The notes under the pieces are model-generated. The model did not search any database and was not told where the DNA came from. It was given only the letters and a program-made list of their open reading frames with translations. Shown here piece by piece: positions 21,009-31,407 of a stretch of DNA of 64,000 nt. A program made the translations under genes and the position numbers. Position 1 is the first letter of the stretch, and every line of letters starts with the position of its first letter. Source of the stretch: JANSXG01 sp024743075 (GTDB lineage: Bacteria > Planctomycetota > Phycisphaerae > Phycisphaerales > UBA1924); NCBI GenBank assembly GCA_042140185.1, contig CP159477.1, forward strand, positions 2,604,001 through 2,668,000. The letters are read 5' to 3'.

Positions 21009-21845
21009 CTACGACAGCAGCGTGCGCAGGGCTTCGCCCGGGGCGTTGGTGCGCATGAGGGATTCGCCGACGAGGGCGATGTGGACGCCGGCTTTGTGGA
21101 GTTTGGCGAGGTGCTCGGGTTCGGAAATGCCCGACTCGGAGACGAGGACGGAGGTGTCTTCGATCATGTCGACCATGCGCAGGGTGTGGGCGACGTCGGT
21201 GGTCATGCTTTCGAGGTCGCGGTTGTTGATGCCCAGGAGGGTGTAGCTCGGTTTGGGGAAGCCGACATGGGGCAGGACGCGGAAGAGGTTGTCCGACGAA
21301 TGGACCTCGAGCAGGACGGTGAGCTGGAGCTCGTGGGCGAGGATCATGAGGTCGAGCAGTTCGGCCTCGCGCAGGCACTCGGCGATGAGGAGGATGGCGT
21401 CGGCCCCGGCGGCGCGGCTCTCCCAGACCTGGTAGGGGTCGATGATGAAGTCCTTGCGGAGGACTGGGAGGGGCACTTCGTCGCGGATGCGGTCGATGTA
21501 TTCGAGTTTGCCGGCGAAGAAGCGTTCGTCGGTGAGGCAGGAGATCGCCGCGGCCCCGGCGTCGTGATACTGTCGGGCGATGGAGACGGGATCAAAGGAA
21601 TCGTCATCCTGGTATTCGGGCCTAATCCAGCCGGCGGAGGGGCTTTTGCGCTTGACCTCGGCGATGATGGCGGGTCGGGGGTGTTTTTCGCTGCGGGTGA
21701 CAGCGGCGAAGAAGTTGCGCGGGCGTCCTCGTTCGGCAGCGCGTTCCTTGACGGCCTCGAGGGGCTCCTCGTGCTTGCGCAGGCGAATTTCTTCGACCTT
21801 GTGGTCGACGATCTGGCGGAGGGCGTTTGGGACGGAGCGGGCCAT
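21009..21845 (-). CDS. trpC: indole-3-glycerol-phosphate synthase
   Basis: 278 residues, the normal size for this (beta/alpha)8 enzyme of tryptophan synthesis. Hallmarks are IAEVKRKSPSAGWI (catalytic Lys), GAAAISCLTDERFF, LPVLRKDFIIDPYQV, LGINNRDLESM and LVSESGI. The long open frame continues upstream to 22865, but the family N-terminus begins at the ATG at 21845. That ATG shares the sequence CATG with the divergent start at 21844. No other trp genes except trpS are nearby. Confidence 0.92.
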   Translation of the reverse strand: MARSVPNALRQIVDHKVEEIRLRKHEEPLEAVKERAAERGRPRNFFAAVTRSEKHPRPAIIAEVKRKSPSAGWIRPEYQDDDSFDPVSIARQYHDAGAAAISCLTDERFFAGKLEYIDRIRDEVPLPVLRKDFIIDPYQVWESRAAGADAILLIAECLREAELLDLMILAHELQLTVLLEVHSSDNLFRVLPHVGFPKPSYTLLGINNRDLESMTTDVAHTLRMVDMIEDTSVLVSESGISEPEHLAKLHKAGVHIALVGESLMRTNAPGEALRTLLS

Positions 21846-22913
21846 GAGGGTGAGTATCGGCGTGATGGTGGCTTCGGTGATGGTGCTGGGCGGCGGGACT
21901 GCACTGGCGCAGACGCCAGAATCGGCGGGGCCGGACACTGAGTCGGAGTCGGTAGCGACTGTTCTAGGGGAGCCGGTGGCGCCTGTCGAGGGGGCTGGGA
22001 GCGCGGACATCCTTCTGCTGCTGGTTTTCGGACTGCTCTCGGCGGGATCGATCGTGGCGGTGAGGCGGTTTGCGCTGCTGCGGCGCGCGACGGCGCGGTC
22101 GCGCGCTACGACGCGCTGGAGCGGGCGATGCTGCCGGCGACGCCGGGCGGACCGGTGCGGAACATCGGCCTGCTGCTGGTGCTCGGCTCGATGGGGCTGT
22201 GGTTGGCTTCGGGGATGATGGGTTCGATCCCGATTGCGCTGGCGACGGAACCGGGAGGACAGCCGCCGGCGACGGTGGGGATGACGGCGGCGTCGCTCGG
22301 TGCGATGGTCGCCGGGTGCGTGGTTCTGTTCGGGGCGTCGTGGGCGCTTTGGCCCCGGCTGGGAGGGGCGCTGGGCCTGCCCCGATCGACCGGCGAGTTG
22401 GGGCGGGACTTGAAACTCGGCGCGATCGCGCTGGGGCTGACTCTTCCGGTCGTGCTGCTGTTGGCGGTGGTGGTTGGTCTGGTGATGAACTGGCTGGCTT
22501 CGATGGGCGTGGTGGAGCGGCCGGATGCGCTCGCGCACGAGACGCTGCGTCAGTTGGCGGCCGGCGAGAAGGACGGCGCGTGGTGGGCGGTGATCGGGTT
22601 GGTGGTGCTGGGTGTGCCGCTGGCGGAGGAGCTGATCTATCGGGGGCTGATGCAGACGGGTCTGCGGACGGGACTCGGGGTTGGAGAGACGCGTCGCGGC
22701 CGCGGGCTGGACTGGATCGCGGTGGGGATGACGGGCCTGATCTTCGCGTTCGTGCATCTGGGCACGGCGGATACTCACTCGCTGGTGATCCTGTTTGCGC
22801 TGGCGCTGGCGATGGGCGTGGCGTACGAGCGGACGGGCCGGCTGATGGTGCCGATCGTGATGCACGCGGGGTTTAACGGCGTAAACATACTGATTGCACA
22901 GGTCGGGGCTTAG
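21844..22913 (+). CDS. CPBP-family intramembrane protease (one frameshift)
   Basis: Abi/CPBP (Rce1-like) membrane protein. The ATG at 21844 opens a signal-like segment (MVASVMVLGGGTALAQ), then a first transmembrane helix. The frame breaks around 22095-22110 and continues ARYDALERAMLPATPGGP with more helices. Catalytic motifs are EELIYRG (EExxxR), FAFVHLG (FxxxH) and HAGFNGVN (HxxxN). About 356 residues after repair. Substrate unknown; relatives cleave prenylated or membrane proteins or act in bacteriocin self-immunity. Start codons of this gene and trpC overlap divergently. Confidence 0.75.
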
Positions 22914-23030
22914 ACGGGGGCATCGGCGATCTGCGTGAACCGCCGGTCATTCTCTCTTGACCGGCTTGCCTTTTCGCCTAGTCTGGGGCGGGGGCTGGGT
23001 TCCGGGCGCACTGTTTCCTTGGAGGACGGC

Positions 23031-26000
23031 ATGAGCGATCACGCATCGGATGAGACGCTTGGGCCGGACGGATCGTCGCCTCGCGATGCGGATGCCACGC
23101 TGTCGCCGGCGTCGTCCGAGTTGGCGGGTGACGAGATCGGCCACTACAGGCTGCTCGAGCCTCTGGGTGAGGGCGGGTTCGGCACGGTGTGGGCCGCTGA
23201 GCAGCGTGAGCCGATCAAGCGCCGGGTGGCGCTGAAGATCATCAAGCTGGGCATGGACACCAGGCAGGTGATCGCGCGCTTCGAGGCCGAGCGCCAGGCG
23301 CTGGCGATGATGGACCACCCCAACATTGCCAAGGTGTTCGACGCCGGGGCGACCGGCACCGGCCGCCCGTACTTCGTGATGGAGCTGGTCAAAGGCGTGC
23401 CGATCGTGGAGTACTGCGACCGGGAGAAGCTCGACACCGAAGCGCGGCTGGACCTGTTCGTCAAGACCTGCAATGCGATCCAGCACGCGCACCAGAAGGG
23501 GATCATCCACCGCGACATCAAGCCGAGCAATGTGCTCGTGACGCTGCACGACGGCAGGCCGGTGCCCAAGGTGATCGACTTCGGCATTGCGAAGGCGACC
23601 AACCAGGAGTTGACCGACAAGACGATCTACACCCAGCACCGGCAGATGATCGGCACGCCCGCGTACATGAGCCCCGAGCAGGCGGAGATGTCCGGGCTGG
23701 ATATCGACACACGCAGCGACATCTACTCGCTCGGCGTGCTGCTATACGAGATGCTCACCGGGACCACGCCCTTCAGCAACGAGGAACTGAACTCGGCCGG
23801 ACTCGAGGGCATGATGCGGATGATCCGCGATGTCGAGCCGCACAAGCCGAGCACGCGTCTGTCGTCGCTGGGCGATGCGGCGACGCAAGCGGCGGAGCGT
23901 CGGAAGGCCGATGTTCAGAAACTCGGCCTGCTGCTGCGCGGCGATCTCGACTGGATCGTGATGAAGTGCCTGGAGAAGGACCGCACGCGTCGGTACGACA
24001 CGGCGAGCGGTCTGGCGGCCGACATCGATCGGCACCTGAACGACGAGCCGGTGAGCGCGAGCCCGCCTTCGACGGGATACCGGCTGCGGAAGTTCGTGAA
24101 GCGGAACAAGGGCCAGGTTGCGGCGGGCGGTCTGGTCGCGGCGCTCCTCGTGCTGGGGATCATCGGGACGAGTTGGGGCATGGCGTGGGCGATCGATGAG
24201 AAGGAGCGGGCGGACGAGCAGGCGCGTCTGGCGACGGCGGCGGCGGAGTCGGAGCGGATCGCCAAGCAGGAAGCCGAGGCGAACGCCCGGCGAGCGATCG
24301 AGGAAGCCGAGCGTGCGGAAGCTGCGGAGGCCGAGGCGAGCGAGCGGGCCGGGGAACTGCAGTTGGTCGCCGACTTCCAGGCCGAACAGCTTGGGGCGAT
24401 CGAGCCGCAGGTGATGGGAGCGAATCTCCGGCGGTCGCTGATCGACGCGGTGCCGGAAGTCGAGCGCGAGGCGATGGAAGAGGCGCTCGCGTCGATCAAT
24501 TTCACCAGCCTCGCCATGACGACGCTTGAGGACAACATCTTCGAACGGACGATCGAAGCGATCGACACGCAGTTCGAGGACCAGCAGCTGGTGCGGGCGA
24601 AGTTGCTGCAGACCGTGGCGGCCACACTGCTCGATCTTGGTCTTCTCGATCTCGCCAGCGGACCACAGGAGCGTGCGCTTTCGATCCGACGATCTGTTCT
24701 CGGCAACGAGCACCCCGAGACGCTTGAGAGCGTCAACAACACTGCGTTGCTGCTTGGAGCTCAAGGCAAGTTCGAAGAAGCCGAACTCTATGCGCGCGAG
24801 GATCTTGAGACCTCGCGGCGCATCTTCGGCGACGAACACCCCGACTCGCCGGCGCGTATTGCCAACTTGGCGGGGATACTCATTTATCAGGGAAAGTACG
24901 GCGAGGCCGAGCGGTATCTCCGTGAGGCTCTTGACGTATCGCGTCGGGTTCTGGGTGACGATCACCCCGACACGCTGGCGAGCGTCGGCGACTTAGGGGT
25001 TGTGCTTTTCTATCAGGGGAAGTACGGCGAGGCCGAGCCTCTCTTCCGCGAGAGCCTTGAAGCCTCCCGACGCATCCTCGGCGTTGAACACGCGACGACC
25101 CTAGGCGACATGCACAACCTCGGAACGCTGCTTTGGAGTCAAGGCAGGCTCGACGATGCAGAACCTCTCCTCCGGGAACTTCTCGAAACCAGCCGCCGGT
25201 TGCTTGGCGACGAGCACCCGAGCACCCTTGACAGCATCAACAATCTAGGCGTGCTCTTCTTGCTCCAAGAGAAGTTCGACGCGAGCGAAACCCTCCTGCG
25301 CGAAGCTCTTGAAACTCGCCGGCGGGTGCTCGGCAAGAGGCACCCTGACACATTGATCAGCATGATGGAATTGGGGTCGCTGCGCAGGTCGCAAGGAAAT
25401 TTTGAAGAGGCGGAATCCCACTTCCGCGAGGTGCTTGCGATGCGCAGACAGGTCCTCGGCGACGAACACCCGGATACGCTCAGCGCCATACGAAGTCTTG
25501 GAGCTCTCCTCCGGTCGCAGGGGAGGTTGGAAGAAGCCGAGCCGCTCCTGCGTGAGGCGGTCGCTACAAGCCGGCGCGTGCTCGGCGACACGCACCCCGA
25601 CACGCTGACATTCATCAACAGCCTTGCCGTCTTGGTCGGCGCTCTCGGTCGGCACGAGGATGCCGAGGTGTACTACCGCGAGGTCTTGGAACATAGGCGG
25701 CAAGACTTTGGCGATGAGCACCCCGCCACTCTGACGACGATCAAGAACCTCGCGATCTCGCTCGACGCCCAAGGCAAGTACGACGAGGCCGAGCCGTTGC
25801 TTCGCGTAGCCCTCGAGGGCATCCGAGGCGAATTGGGCGACGAGCACCGCGAAACAATGATCGGAACCAGCAATCTGGCCCGGCTGCTCGCGGACTTGGG
25901 TCGCGGAGACGAAGCGCTGCTTCTCGCGGACGAGGTCATCGAGACCGGCCGAAGGGTGCTTGACAGTGACGACTGGTTGATCGGCAATTTCTTGGCCAAG

Positions 26001-26231
26001 CGCGGTCGGGCGCTTGAGGAACTCAGACGCTATGGCGACGCCGCCGATTCGATGCTCGAGGGCCACGCCATCCTCACAAAGGCTCGCGGTGAAGATGACG
26101 TGCAGACCAGACGTGTCGTTGGCTACCTTGCCGACCTCTACGATGCATGGCACCAAGCCGAGCCCGACGCGGGGCATGACACGTCGGCCGCGGAATGGCG
26201 GGCCAAGCTTGATGAATCCGGGATAGAATGA
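23031..26231 (+). CDS. membrane Ser/Thr protein kinase with kinesin-light-chain-type TPRs
   Basis: 1,066 residues from the ATG at 23031, with GGAGG at 23021-23025. The kinase domain is about residues 39-310. The P-loop GEGGFG is at 46-51, the catalytic lysine K69 (VALKII), the HRDIKPSN loop has D162, and DFG is at 183-185. A single membrane helix (VAAGGLVAALLVLGIIGTSW) follows near residue 365, then an Ala/Glu coiled coil. The C-terminus has ten 42-residue TPRs built around LGDEHPDTL. The protein therefore senses or scaffolds on the far side of the membrane from the kinase. No cognate phosphatase or target is adjacent. Confidence 0.92.
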   Translation: MSDHASDETLGPDGSSPRDADATLSPASSELAGDEIGHYRLLEPLGEGGFGTVWAAEQREPIKRRVALKIIKLGMDTRQVIARFEAERQALAMMDHPNIAKVFDAGATGTGRPYFVMELVKGVPIVEYCDREKLDTEARLDLFVKTCNAIQHAHQKGIIHRDIKPSNVLVTLHDGRPVPKVIDFGIAKATNQELTDKTIYTQHRQMIGTPAYMSPEQAEMSGLDIDTRSDIYSLGVLLYEMLTGTTPFSNEELNSAGLEGMMRMIRDVEPHKPSTRLSSLGDAATQAAERRKADVQKLGLLLRGDLDWIVMKCLEKDRTRRYDTASGLAADIDRHLNDEPVSASPPSTGYRLRKFVKRNKGQVAAGGLVAALLVLGIIGTSWGMAWAIDEKERADEQARLATAAAESERIAKQEAEANARRAIEEAERAEAAEAEASERAGELQLVADFQAEQLGAIEPQVMGANLRRSLIDAVPEVEREAMEEALASINFTSLAMTTLEDNIFERTIEAIDTQFEDQQLVRAKLLQTVAATLLDLGLLDLASGPQERALSIRRSVLGNEHPETLESVNNTALLLGAQGKFEEAELYAREDLETSRRIFGDEHPDSPARIANLAGILIYQGKYGEAERYLREALDVSRRVLGDDHPDTLASVGDLGVVLFYQGKYGEAEPLFRESLEASRRILGVEHATTLGDMHNLGTLLWSQGRLDDAEPLLRELLETSRRLLGDEHPSTLDSINNLGVLFLLQEKFDASETLLREALETRRRVLGKRHPDTLISMMELGSLRRSQGNFEEAESHFREVLAMRRQVLGDEHPDTLSAIRSLGALLRSQGRLEEAEPLLREAVATSRRVLGDTHPDTLTFINSLAVLVGALGRHEDAEVYYREVLEHRRQDFGDEHPATLTTIKNLAISLDAQGKYDEAEPLLRVALEGIRGELGDEHRETMIGTSNLARLLADLGRGDEALLLADEVIETGRRVLDSDDWLIGNFLAKRGRALEELRRYGDAADSMLEGHAILTKARGEDDVQTRRVVGYLADLYDAWHQAEPDAGHDTSAAEWRAKLDESGIE

Positions 26232-26278
26232 ACGGACCTGCCTGACGGATCGGCGCGGAGCGGCTACCTTTTGCTCCA

Positions 26279-27365
26279 ATGAGTACCCCTGCAGCATCAC
26301 GAACCGATCGTCCTCGCATTCTCACCGGTGATACGCCTACGGGTCGGTTGCATCTGGGGCACTGGGTGGGGAGCGTGGAGAACCGGGTGAACCTGCAGGA
26401 GAAGTACGACTGCTACTTCCTCCTGGCGAACATGCACGCGTTCACGACGCGGGCGGACTCCCCCGCTGACATCCGGCAAGACACGATCGAGATCGTGAAG
26501 GACTGGCTCGCGGCGGGGATCGACCCGGAGAAGTCGACCGTCGTCCTCCAGACCGAGGTGCCGGCGATCGCGGAACTGACCTGGTTCTTCGCGATGCTGA
26601 TCCCGTTCAACCGGGTGATGCGGAACCCCACGCTGAAGACGGAGATCGATTCGAAGGGGCTGGGCGACCACTACAGCTTCGGCTTTCCCATGTACGCGGT
26701 GGGTCAGTGCGCGGACATCCTGGCGTTCCGTCCGGAGCTCGTGCCGGTCGGCGAGGACCAGGTGGCGCACATCGAGATGTGCCGCGAGGTCGCGCGTCGC
26801 TTCAACGTGCTGTACTGCGGCGTGGACTCGAAGGTGGAGGATGAGGAGTTTGTGAAGGAGGGCGGGGTGTTCCCGATCCCTGCGGCGCTGGTCGGCAAGA
26901 CCGGGCGGCTGATCGGGACCGACGGCGTGCAAAAGATGAGCAAGTCTTTGGGCAACGCGATCTTCCTGTCGGACTCGCCGAAGCAGGTCAAGAAGAAGCT
27001 GGGGCAGATTTACACCGGTCGTCAGTCGCTGGACGAGCCGGGAGACATCAGCAACGCGCTGTTCGAGTACGTGCGGATCTTCATCAAGGATCAGGGTCGG
27101 GTGAAGGAACTCGAGGAGCGGTATAGCAAAGGCGACAACATCGGCGACGGGCACATCAAGGTTGAGGTGGCCGAGGCGATCAACGAATTGCTTGAACCGA
27201 TGCGCGAGCGTCGAGCGGAGTTGGAGGGGCCGGACGGGGACGAGAAGGTGATCGAGATCATCCGCACGGGTACGGCTCGGGCGAACGAGGTTGCGGAAGA
27301 GACGCTGGCGATGGCGAAGGAATCGATGAAACTGGACTTCTTCGCGCGAACTCAAGGCGAAGTAG
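26279..27365 (+). CDS. trpS: tryptophanyl-tRNA synthetase (C-terminal frameshift)
   Basis: Class I aminoacyl-tRNA synthetase. The HIGH-type motif is PTGRLHLGHWVGS near residue 20, and the KMSKS motif is GVQKMSKSLGNAI. The frame slips near 27346. With one base restored the protein ends ESMKLDFFARELKAK and stops at 27363-27365, three bases before the next ATG. Left unrepaired, the frame runs on to 27718 through sequence belonging to the next gene. About 362 residues, normal for TrpRS. Confidence 0.92.
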
Positions 27366-27368
27366 GCG

Positions 27369-28508
27369 ATGGCTTCCGTCGGCTTCCGACGCGGGGAGAA
27401 GCGAAGCGACGAGGTCGTGGCGCAGGAGATCCGGCCGGGGGTGGTGTGGATTCGTCCGGGGCACCGGCCGTACACGAGGACGGACGCGGTCGCGGGGATC
27501 CTTGCGCTGACGCTGCTGGAGGTTTTGGTTGGGTTCGTGATCGTGTCGACCACCTCGTCGCGGATCTACGGTTTTGCGGCGATGGCGGCGATGCTGCTCT
27601 TGATTCTGCTGAGCGCGCGGTTCGTGCTGCACCGGAACCTGGGCCGGACGAAGCGGATGCTGCGTCACGCGAAGGAGACGGTGATCCGCGCGATCGAGGG
27701 GGATCCCGGGGTCGATGATGCGGACCTGTGCGCGGCGGTGTTCGCGCAGCGGCGCGCGAGCGTGCTGGATGTGAGTTCGGTGCGCGTGGCGGATCTCGAG
27801 AAGCTGGAGCGTCGGCTCAGCCGGCGGCTGCCAAGGGTGTGGATGGTGACGGATCGGCCGGTGGAGGTGCGCTGCGGGTTCGTGCCGCGGGAGGAGGAGC
27901 ACGAGGATTCGCTGGCGGCGCGTCGTGCGGGGCTGCCGATGTACCGCCAGGGCGAGCAGATCTGGCCGAGCTCGCCGGTGGTGCCGCTGGGGGATCAGGC
28001 GAGCGCGAGTGCGCTGCTGTTGTGGTTTTGCGGGCTGACGCTGGTTCTTGGTCTGGTGATGGGGGGCGCAGCGCCGCTGGTGCTGCTGATCGCGATCGTG
28101 GGGTTCATTTTGATCTCGCTGGCGTGGATGGCGCAGTCGAACCCGGCCGGGTACGCGCTGGCGGTGACCGAGAAGACAGCGCGGCTGGCGCGTCGCCGGA
28201 TCGGCAGCCGACTGGGGGCGAGCCGGGAGATGTGCCCGGAGGATGTGCTGGTGGTGATCCGGGAGGCGCCGCCATCGGTGCAGCTGCGTCGGGCGAAGGG
28301 ATCTCCGGTGGAGCTTTTATGGCGATTCGTGCTGGACGAGCCGGTGAGTCGGATGCCGCGGGCGATCGAGGTGCCTCGCTTTGATCCGGACTCGTCGCCG
28401 TGGTGGTGGGTGGCGGACCAGTCGTGGTCGGATGGGCTGCAGGATCCGCCCGTAGACCTCGGTCCGGACCCGGCAATGGCCGATTCGGGGGATGAGATCC
28501 GGGGCTGA
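27369..28508 (+). CDS. four-helix membrane protein, unknown function
   Basis: 379 residues. Two membrane helices lie near the N-terminus (AVAGILALTLLEVLVGFVIV and IYGFAAMAAMLLLILLSARF). A soluble middle of about 130 residues follows, then two more helices (LLLWFCGLTLVLGLVMG, VLLIAIVGFILISLAWMA) and a polar C-terminal domain ending in an acidic tail. No motif is recognised. It directly follows trpS (3 bases) and precedes tRNA-Ile. Confidence 0.6.
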   Translation: MASVGFRRGEKRSDEVVAQEIRPGVVWIRPGHRPYTRTDAVAGILALTLLEVLVGFVIVSTTSSRIYGFAAMAAMLLLILLSARFVLHRNLGRTKRMLRHAKETVIRAIEGDPGVDDADLCAAVFAQRRASVLDVSSVRVADLEKLERRLSRRLPRVWMVTDRPVEVRCGFVPREEEHEDSLAARRAGLPMYRQGEQIWPSSPVVPLGDQASASALLLWFCGLTLVLGLVMGGAAPLVLLIAIVGFILISLAWMAQSNPAGYALAVTEKTARLARRRIGSRLGASREMCPEDVLVVIREAPPSVQLRRAKGSPVELLWRFVLDEPVSRMPRAIEVPRFDPDSSPWWWVADQSWSDGLQDPPVDLGPDPAMADSGDEIRG

Positions 28509-28557
28509 CACGCGATGGGAGTGTCGGTATACTGCCGGGCCGCGGTTTTCGCGCTGC

Positions 28558-28631
<74 letters not shown>

Positions 28632-28654
28632 CTTCTCTCTTGTTTGGTTGTCCG

Positions 28655-28692
28655 AATCGCCCGATGTCCTCGGGCGATTTGTCGTTTTGGGA
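28655..28692 (+). terminator. terminator after tRNA-Ile
   Basis: A perfect 10-bp stem AATCGCCCGA/TCGGGCGATT with a TGTCC loop (28655-28679), followed by TGTCGTTTTGGGA. The same 13-base tail follows the hairpin in the metX leader at 47040-47052. Confidence 0.85.
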
Positions 28693-28710
28693 TCCGGACT
28701 TCGGGGCCAG

Positions 28711-31286
28711 TTACTCACCGAAGATCTGGCGAAGGGCTTCGCGGGCTTCGGGGCGGGCGGGGTTGGCCTCGATCAGGTCGCGGAGGATGTCGCGGGCTCT
28801 GGAGCGGTCGATCGGGCTTCCGGTCTCGGCGATGGAGACGGCGTACTGCAGGGCGGTCAGGTAGCCGGTGAGGAAGCGTGGGCTGAGGTCGGCGCTTCGG
28901 ACGAAGTCGCGGGCGGCGGCGGGCAGGTCGCCCTGGGTCTGCTTGATGGCGCCGGCGAGGAAGACATCGCGGGCTTCGAGGAACTGGCGGAGTTCGGCGA
29001 CGAAGGGCGCGGCGCTATCGTCGAAGAGCGGCGCGGGGTCTCGGTCGGTTTCGGCGAGGATGGTCTGGAGCCGGGCGTAGGGCGAGATGGACTGGCGGTA
29101 GATGAACTCCGGGCGCGGAAGGTGACGAGGGGTCGGTTGTCGGTGTTAAGCGGACCGGGGCCGGCGAACTTTGCGAGCTGCTCCCGGGTGGCGACGAAGG
29201 TGCCGAAGAGGGCGAAGCTGTCGTAAAGGGCCTGACGCTGCTGGATGAGACTGTTTCGGATGCCCGTCCCGGCGGTGCGCCGGTCGTACCAGTCGGCGGC
29301 GAAGGTCAGCGGCTGCGTGGAGCCAACGAGGCCGAGGGCGGGTGTGTTGACGTTGTAGTGCGCGAGGAACGCGTTGGTGTTGGGGAAGACCTCGAGCCAG
29401 GTGCGGATGATGAGGCGGGCGGTCTCGGTGTCGAGCTGGTACAGCGGGATCCACTGGCAGGCGAGGCCACCGGGGGCGAGGTGGTCGGCGATGGCGCTGA
29501 AGTGCTCGCGGGTGTAGAGCATGCCGCTGCCATCGCGTGCGGGGTGGTAGAGGTCGGCGACGATGACGTCGTAGGTCTGATCGGTAGCGCGGATGAAGCG
29601 TCGGGCGTCGGCGATGCTGAGGTTGACGCGCGGGTTGGAGGTGAGCAGCGCGTTCTCGGTCTGGAACTGGTCGATGAGTTCGACGATCTCGGGGAGGAGT
29701 TCGACGGCGTCGATCTGCATGTCGGGGTAGATGGTCGCGGCGCCGGCGGTGATGCCGGTGCCGACGCCGAGGAAGAGGGTGCGCTCGGGCTTGGGGTGGA
29801 GCAGGAGCGGGACGTGGGCCTGGCGTCGTTCGCTAAAGCCGCTGGTGGTGCCGCCCATCTGGAAGAGGTTGTTGACCTTGAGGAAGCGGTTGCCCTGGGG
29901 GTCGTCGACGACGGCGACGGCGGCCATGACGCCCTCGCGGTATTCGAGGGTTGAGCCGCCGGGGGGCGGGGTGACGAGCATGAGGCTGCGTGGCAGGAAG
30001 ATGACCAGCGCGAGGGGGACGATGGCGTACGCGGCGCGCTGGTCGCGCCAGCGGGGCAGGAGCGTGAGGTAGCCGACGGCGACGATGGTGAGGGCCCACT
30101 TGGCACCGATGGTCGGGAGTAGGAGCACGCCGAAGGTGATGGCGGCGAGCGAGCCGCCGAGGGTGTTGATGCAGAGGGCGCGACCGACGCCGCCGGCTTC
30201 GCGCCTCGCGGCCTGAGCGAGGTGGCTGAACGTTGCGCCCATGAGCAGGGTCGGCACGGCGAAGACGAGTGCGGCGATGACGAACTCGGCGAGCAGGCCC
30301 TTGGCGAAGCTGCGACCGGAGTCGATGGCGATGGACTCGTAGATGCCCTGCGCCTCGGAGAGGACGAAGATGCCGATGAGGCAGGCGGTCGAGAGGCCGA
30401 GGACGAGCCAGGCGAGGGTCGGTCGGAATGCGCGGTGGGCGAGCAGGCGCTGGTAGAGCGCAGCGCCGATGGCGGTGAAGCAGAGGTAGACAATGAGCGC
30501 GGCGGCATAGGAGTAAACCGTGTTCTCGAGGACCTGGGCCATGACGCGTACGCCGAGGACTTCGTAGCCGATGCCGAGCAGGCCGGTGACGAGGAGCGTG
30601 AGGTTGAGTCGCCAGGTGGGCAGCGCGTCGTCGACGGGTTCGAGGACGGGCTCGCGCTTCGTTTCGTTCTGGGCTGGCCAGAGCAGGATGATGCCGGCGC
30701 AGATGAGGTTGATGGCGGCGAAGGCGATAACGGTCGCGCGGTAGCCGAGGGAGGGGATGATGAAGAAGGTGCTGGCGAGGACGCCGGCTGCGGCGCCCAG
30801 GGTGTTGACGGCATAGATGCCGCCGATGGTACGCCCCTGCTGCGCGATCGCGGAGACGAAGCGGTCCATGGCGGGGAGGGTCGCGCCCATGGCGGCGGTG
30901 GCGGGGAGCAGCGCGAGGAAGGGCACGAGGAAGGAAACGGACCAGTGGCGGACCGGGGAGGGGTCGACGCCGACGAGGTCGTGGATGATGGTGTTGATCC
31001 AGGGGATGAGGGCGATGGTGGCGAGGGCCCAGAGGCCGATGACGAGTTCGAGCGCGGCGTACCAGTGGCCGGGGAGGGGCGAGCGGCTGATGCGCTTGTC
31101 GAGGAAGAGCGCGCCGATGGCGAGGCCGCCGAAGAAGGCCGCGACGACCGCGAACACGCTGGGCATCTCGTGGCCGAGGCCGACGGAGAACATGCGGGCC
31201 CAGACGATCTGGTAGCCGAGCCCGGCGATGCCGGAGCCGAAGAAGACGGCGTAGGTGAGGAAGATGAGGGACCGGCGGGTGGGCAT
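28711..31286 (-). CDS. membrane-embedded spermidine-synthase-like protein (one frameshift)
   Basis: About 858 residues from the ATG at 31286 (MPTRRSLIFLTYAVFFGSGI). The N-terminal half is a multi-helix MFS-like membrane domain. The second half is a polyamine-synthase/SAM-type Rossmann domain: TLFLGVGTGITAGAATIYP for cofactor binding, then DAVELLPEIVELI and DVIVADLYHPARDGSGMLY. The frame breaks near 29113 (missing C). The restored C-terminus (RPEFIYRQSISPYARL and onward) is TPR-like and ends at TAA 28711-28713. Fused membrane spermidine-synthase-like proteins are common in planctomycetes; their substrate is unproven. Confidence 0.8.
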
Positions 31287-31331
31287 GGGTTCGGGGGAAT
31301 CTGGAACCAGAATAGGAACGGAGCGGCCCGG

Positions 31332-31386
31332 CACTGGCGGGCGAGCCGCCAGTGGCACCGGAGCACTGGCCGACGAGCGGCCAGTG
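31332..31386. repeat. tandem family D hairpins
   Basis: Two adjacent hairpins with the shared arm CACTGGC/GCCAGTG: 31332-31354 (GCGA-type loop) and 31364-31386 (ACGAG loop). They lie between the two minus-strand genes and may also act as a processing or termination signal. Confidence 0.65.
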
Positions 31387-31407
31387 GCACACCAGATGCG
31401 GGCGCGG

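Noticed and set aside
23742..24965. Minus-strand frames over the TPR kinase
   Set aside because: They mirror the repeat periodicity of the kinase gene and lack any family similarity.
24700..25860. Tandem DNA repeats in the kinase gene as a possible CRISPR or satellite array
   Set aside because: They encode 42-residue TPR units in frame; there are no identical repeats or unique spacers. No CRISPR array was seen anywhere in the window.
26297..27553. 418-codon minus-strand frame over trpS
   Set aside because: Antisense to a confident trpS with intact HIGH and KMSKS motifs.
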